Below are positions 13,345 through 13,749 of a stretch of 13,749 nucleotides of DNA, one piece after another; positions within the stretch are counted from its first letter, which is position 1; every line of letters starts with the position of its first letter. The notes beneath the pieces are model-generated. The model worked only from the letters and a program-made list of their open reading frames with translations, was not told the DNA's origin and ran no database searches. Origin of the DNA: Hyphococcus sp. (GTDB lineage: Bacteria > Pseudomonadota > Alphaproteobacteria > Caulobacterales > Parvularculaceae). The stretch covers positions 1 to 13,749 of the forward strand of contig BQJG01000078.1 of NCBI GenBank assembly GCA_021604585.1, given 5' to 3'. The position numbers and the translations under genes were made by a program.

Positions 13345-13749
13345 CTATCGTTTCGCCGATATCCGCGTCACATGCCCCATCTTGCGGCCCGGCCGCGCTT
13401 CACGTTTGCCGTAAAGGTGAACGCAGGTTTGCGGCTCGGCGGCGAGATCGCGCCAGCGATGAACTTCATCGCCGATCAGATTTTCCATCACGGCGTTGGA
13501 ATGACGCGCTGGATCGCCCAGCGGCCAGCCGGCGACAGCGCGAATGTGCTGTTCAAATTGCGAGACCGCGCAGCCATCTTGCGTCCAGTGACCGGAATTA
13601 TGCACGCGCGGCGCATATTCGTTGACAATCACGTCACCGTTTTCGAGCACGAAAAACTCAACGCCCATGACGCCTGCATAATCGAGCGCGGTCAGCATAT
13701 CGCGGGTCACGGCGCGGGCCTTGTCGGCGGTAGCATCGGATATGGCGGC
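13345..13749 (-). CDS. purK: N5-carboxyaminoimidazole ribonucleotide synthase, C-terminal part
   Basis: The last 134 residues of PurK, the ATP-grasp enzyme that carboxylates AIR to N5-CAIR in purine biosynthesis. The gene enters from the right edge in frame, so the N-terminus is outside the window. Visible signatures are GVEFFVLENGDVIVNEYAP in part, with the metal-binding Glu and the Asn-Glu pair, then APRVHNSGHWT, the hallmark of the PurK active site, and HLYGKREARPGRKMGH near the end. The stop at 13345 is a TAG after SAKR, a normal length end. No intrinsic terminator follows directly. purE usually lies upstream, which here would be outside the window. Confidence 0.93.
   Translation of the reverse strand, partial: AAISDATADKARAVTRDMLTALDYAGVMGVEFFVLENGDVIVNEYAPRVHNSGHWTQDGCAVSQFEQHIRAVAGWPLGDPARHSNAVMENLIGDEVHRWRDLAAEPQTCVHLYGKREARPGRKMGHVTRISAKR

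Noticed and set aside
13123..13749. Long plus-strand open frame antisense to purK, running to the window edge
   Set aside because: No recognisable domain; it is the mirror frame of a high-GC gene and purK on the other strand is certain.

Overview
The window looks like a stretch of an alphaproteobacterial chromosome. The evidence is a three-subunit proton-translocating transhydrogenase (pntAA-pntAB-pntB) preceded by a small aa3-type cytochrome oxidase subunit IV, a COQ9-family ubiquinone-biosynthesis protein next to rpsU, a MipA/OmpV porin-like protein, an entericidin lipoprotein, and high-GC coding sequence almost throughout. I cannot name the genus from sequence alone.

Layout. 60-1058: alpha/beta hydrolase. 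1139-4526: co-directional run of oxidase subunit IV, pntAA, pntAB and pntB, an energy-metabolism operon of the inner membrane. 4527-7018: a visibly AT-richer insert with two divergent genes, a small membrane-anchored protein of unknown function (minus strand) and an ORC/CDC6-like P-loop ATPase with a C-terminal zinc-ribbon-like motif (plus strand). They are separated by a short region holding a perfect 16-bp palindrome. The insert lies between two direct repeats of the last 92 bp of pntB (4435-4526 and 7019-7110), which differ at only three synonymous positions. This is the most unusual part of the window: a compact two-gene cargo inserted at the 3' end of pntB that leaves pntB intact, with no integrase of its own. 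I suspect a mobile accessory or defence cassette, but that role is inference.

7111-8161: the probable original pnt downstream hairpin, then a predicted lipoprotein with a degenerate methyltransferase fold, ending in a strong bidirectional terminator. 8180-9709: a tight minus-strand operon, ArsR-type repressor, AHSA1/SRPBCC protein, two-helix membrane protein and DUF1801 protein. It has two 4-base start/stop overlaps and a clear double operator placed over its own promoter. 9755-10873: MipA/OmpV outer membrane protein (minus). 11121-11243: a 40-residue entericidin gene with its own intrinsic terminator. 11335-11550: rpsU with a TTG start. 11724-12512: COQ9-family protein, divergent from rpsU. 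12600-13064: small hydrophobic protein of unknown function (minus). 13345-13749: the C-terminal part of purK, running off the right edge (minus).

Apart from the pntB insert, the window is ordinary chromosomal backbone. No tRNA, rRNA, CRISPR array or insertion sequence was seen, and no gene-free stretch reaches 300 bp.
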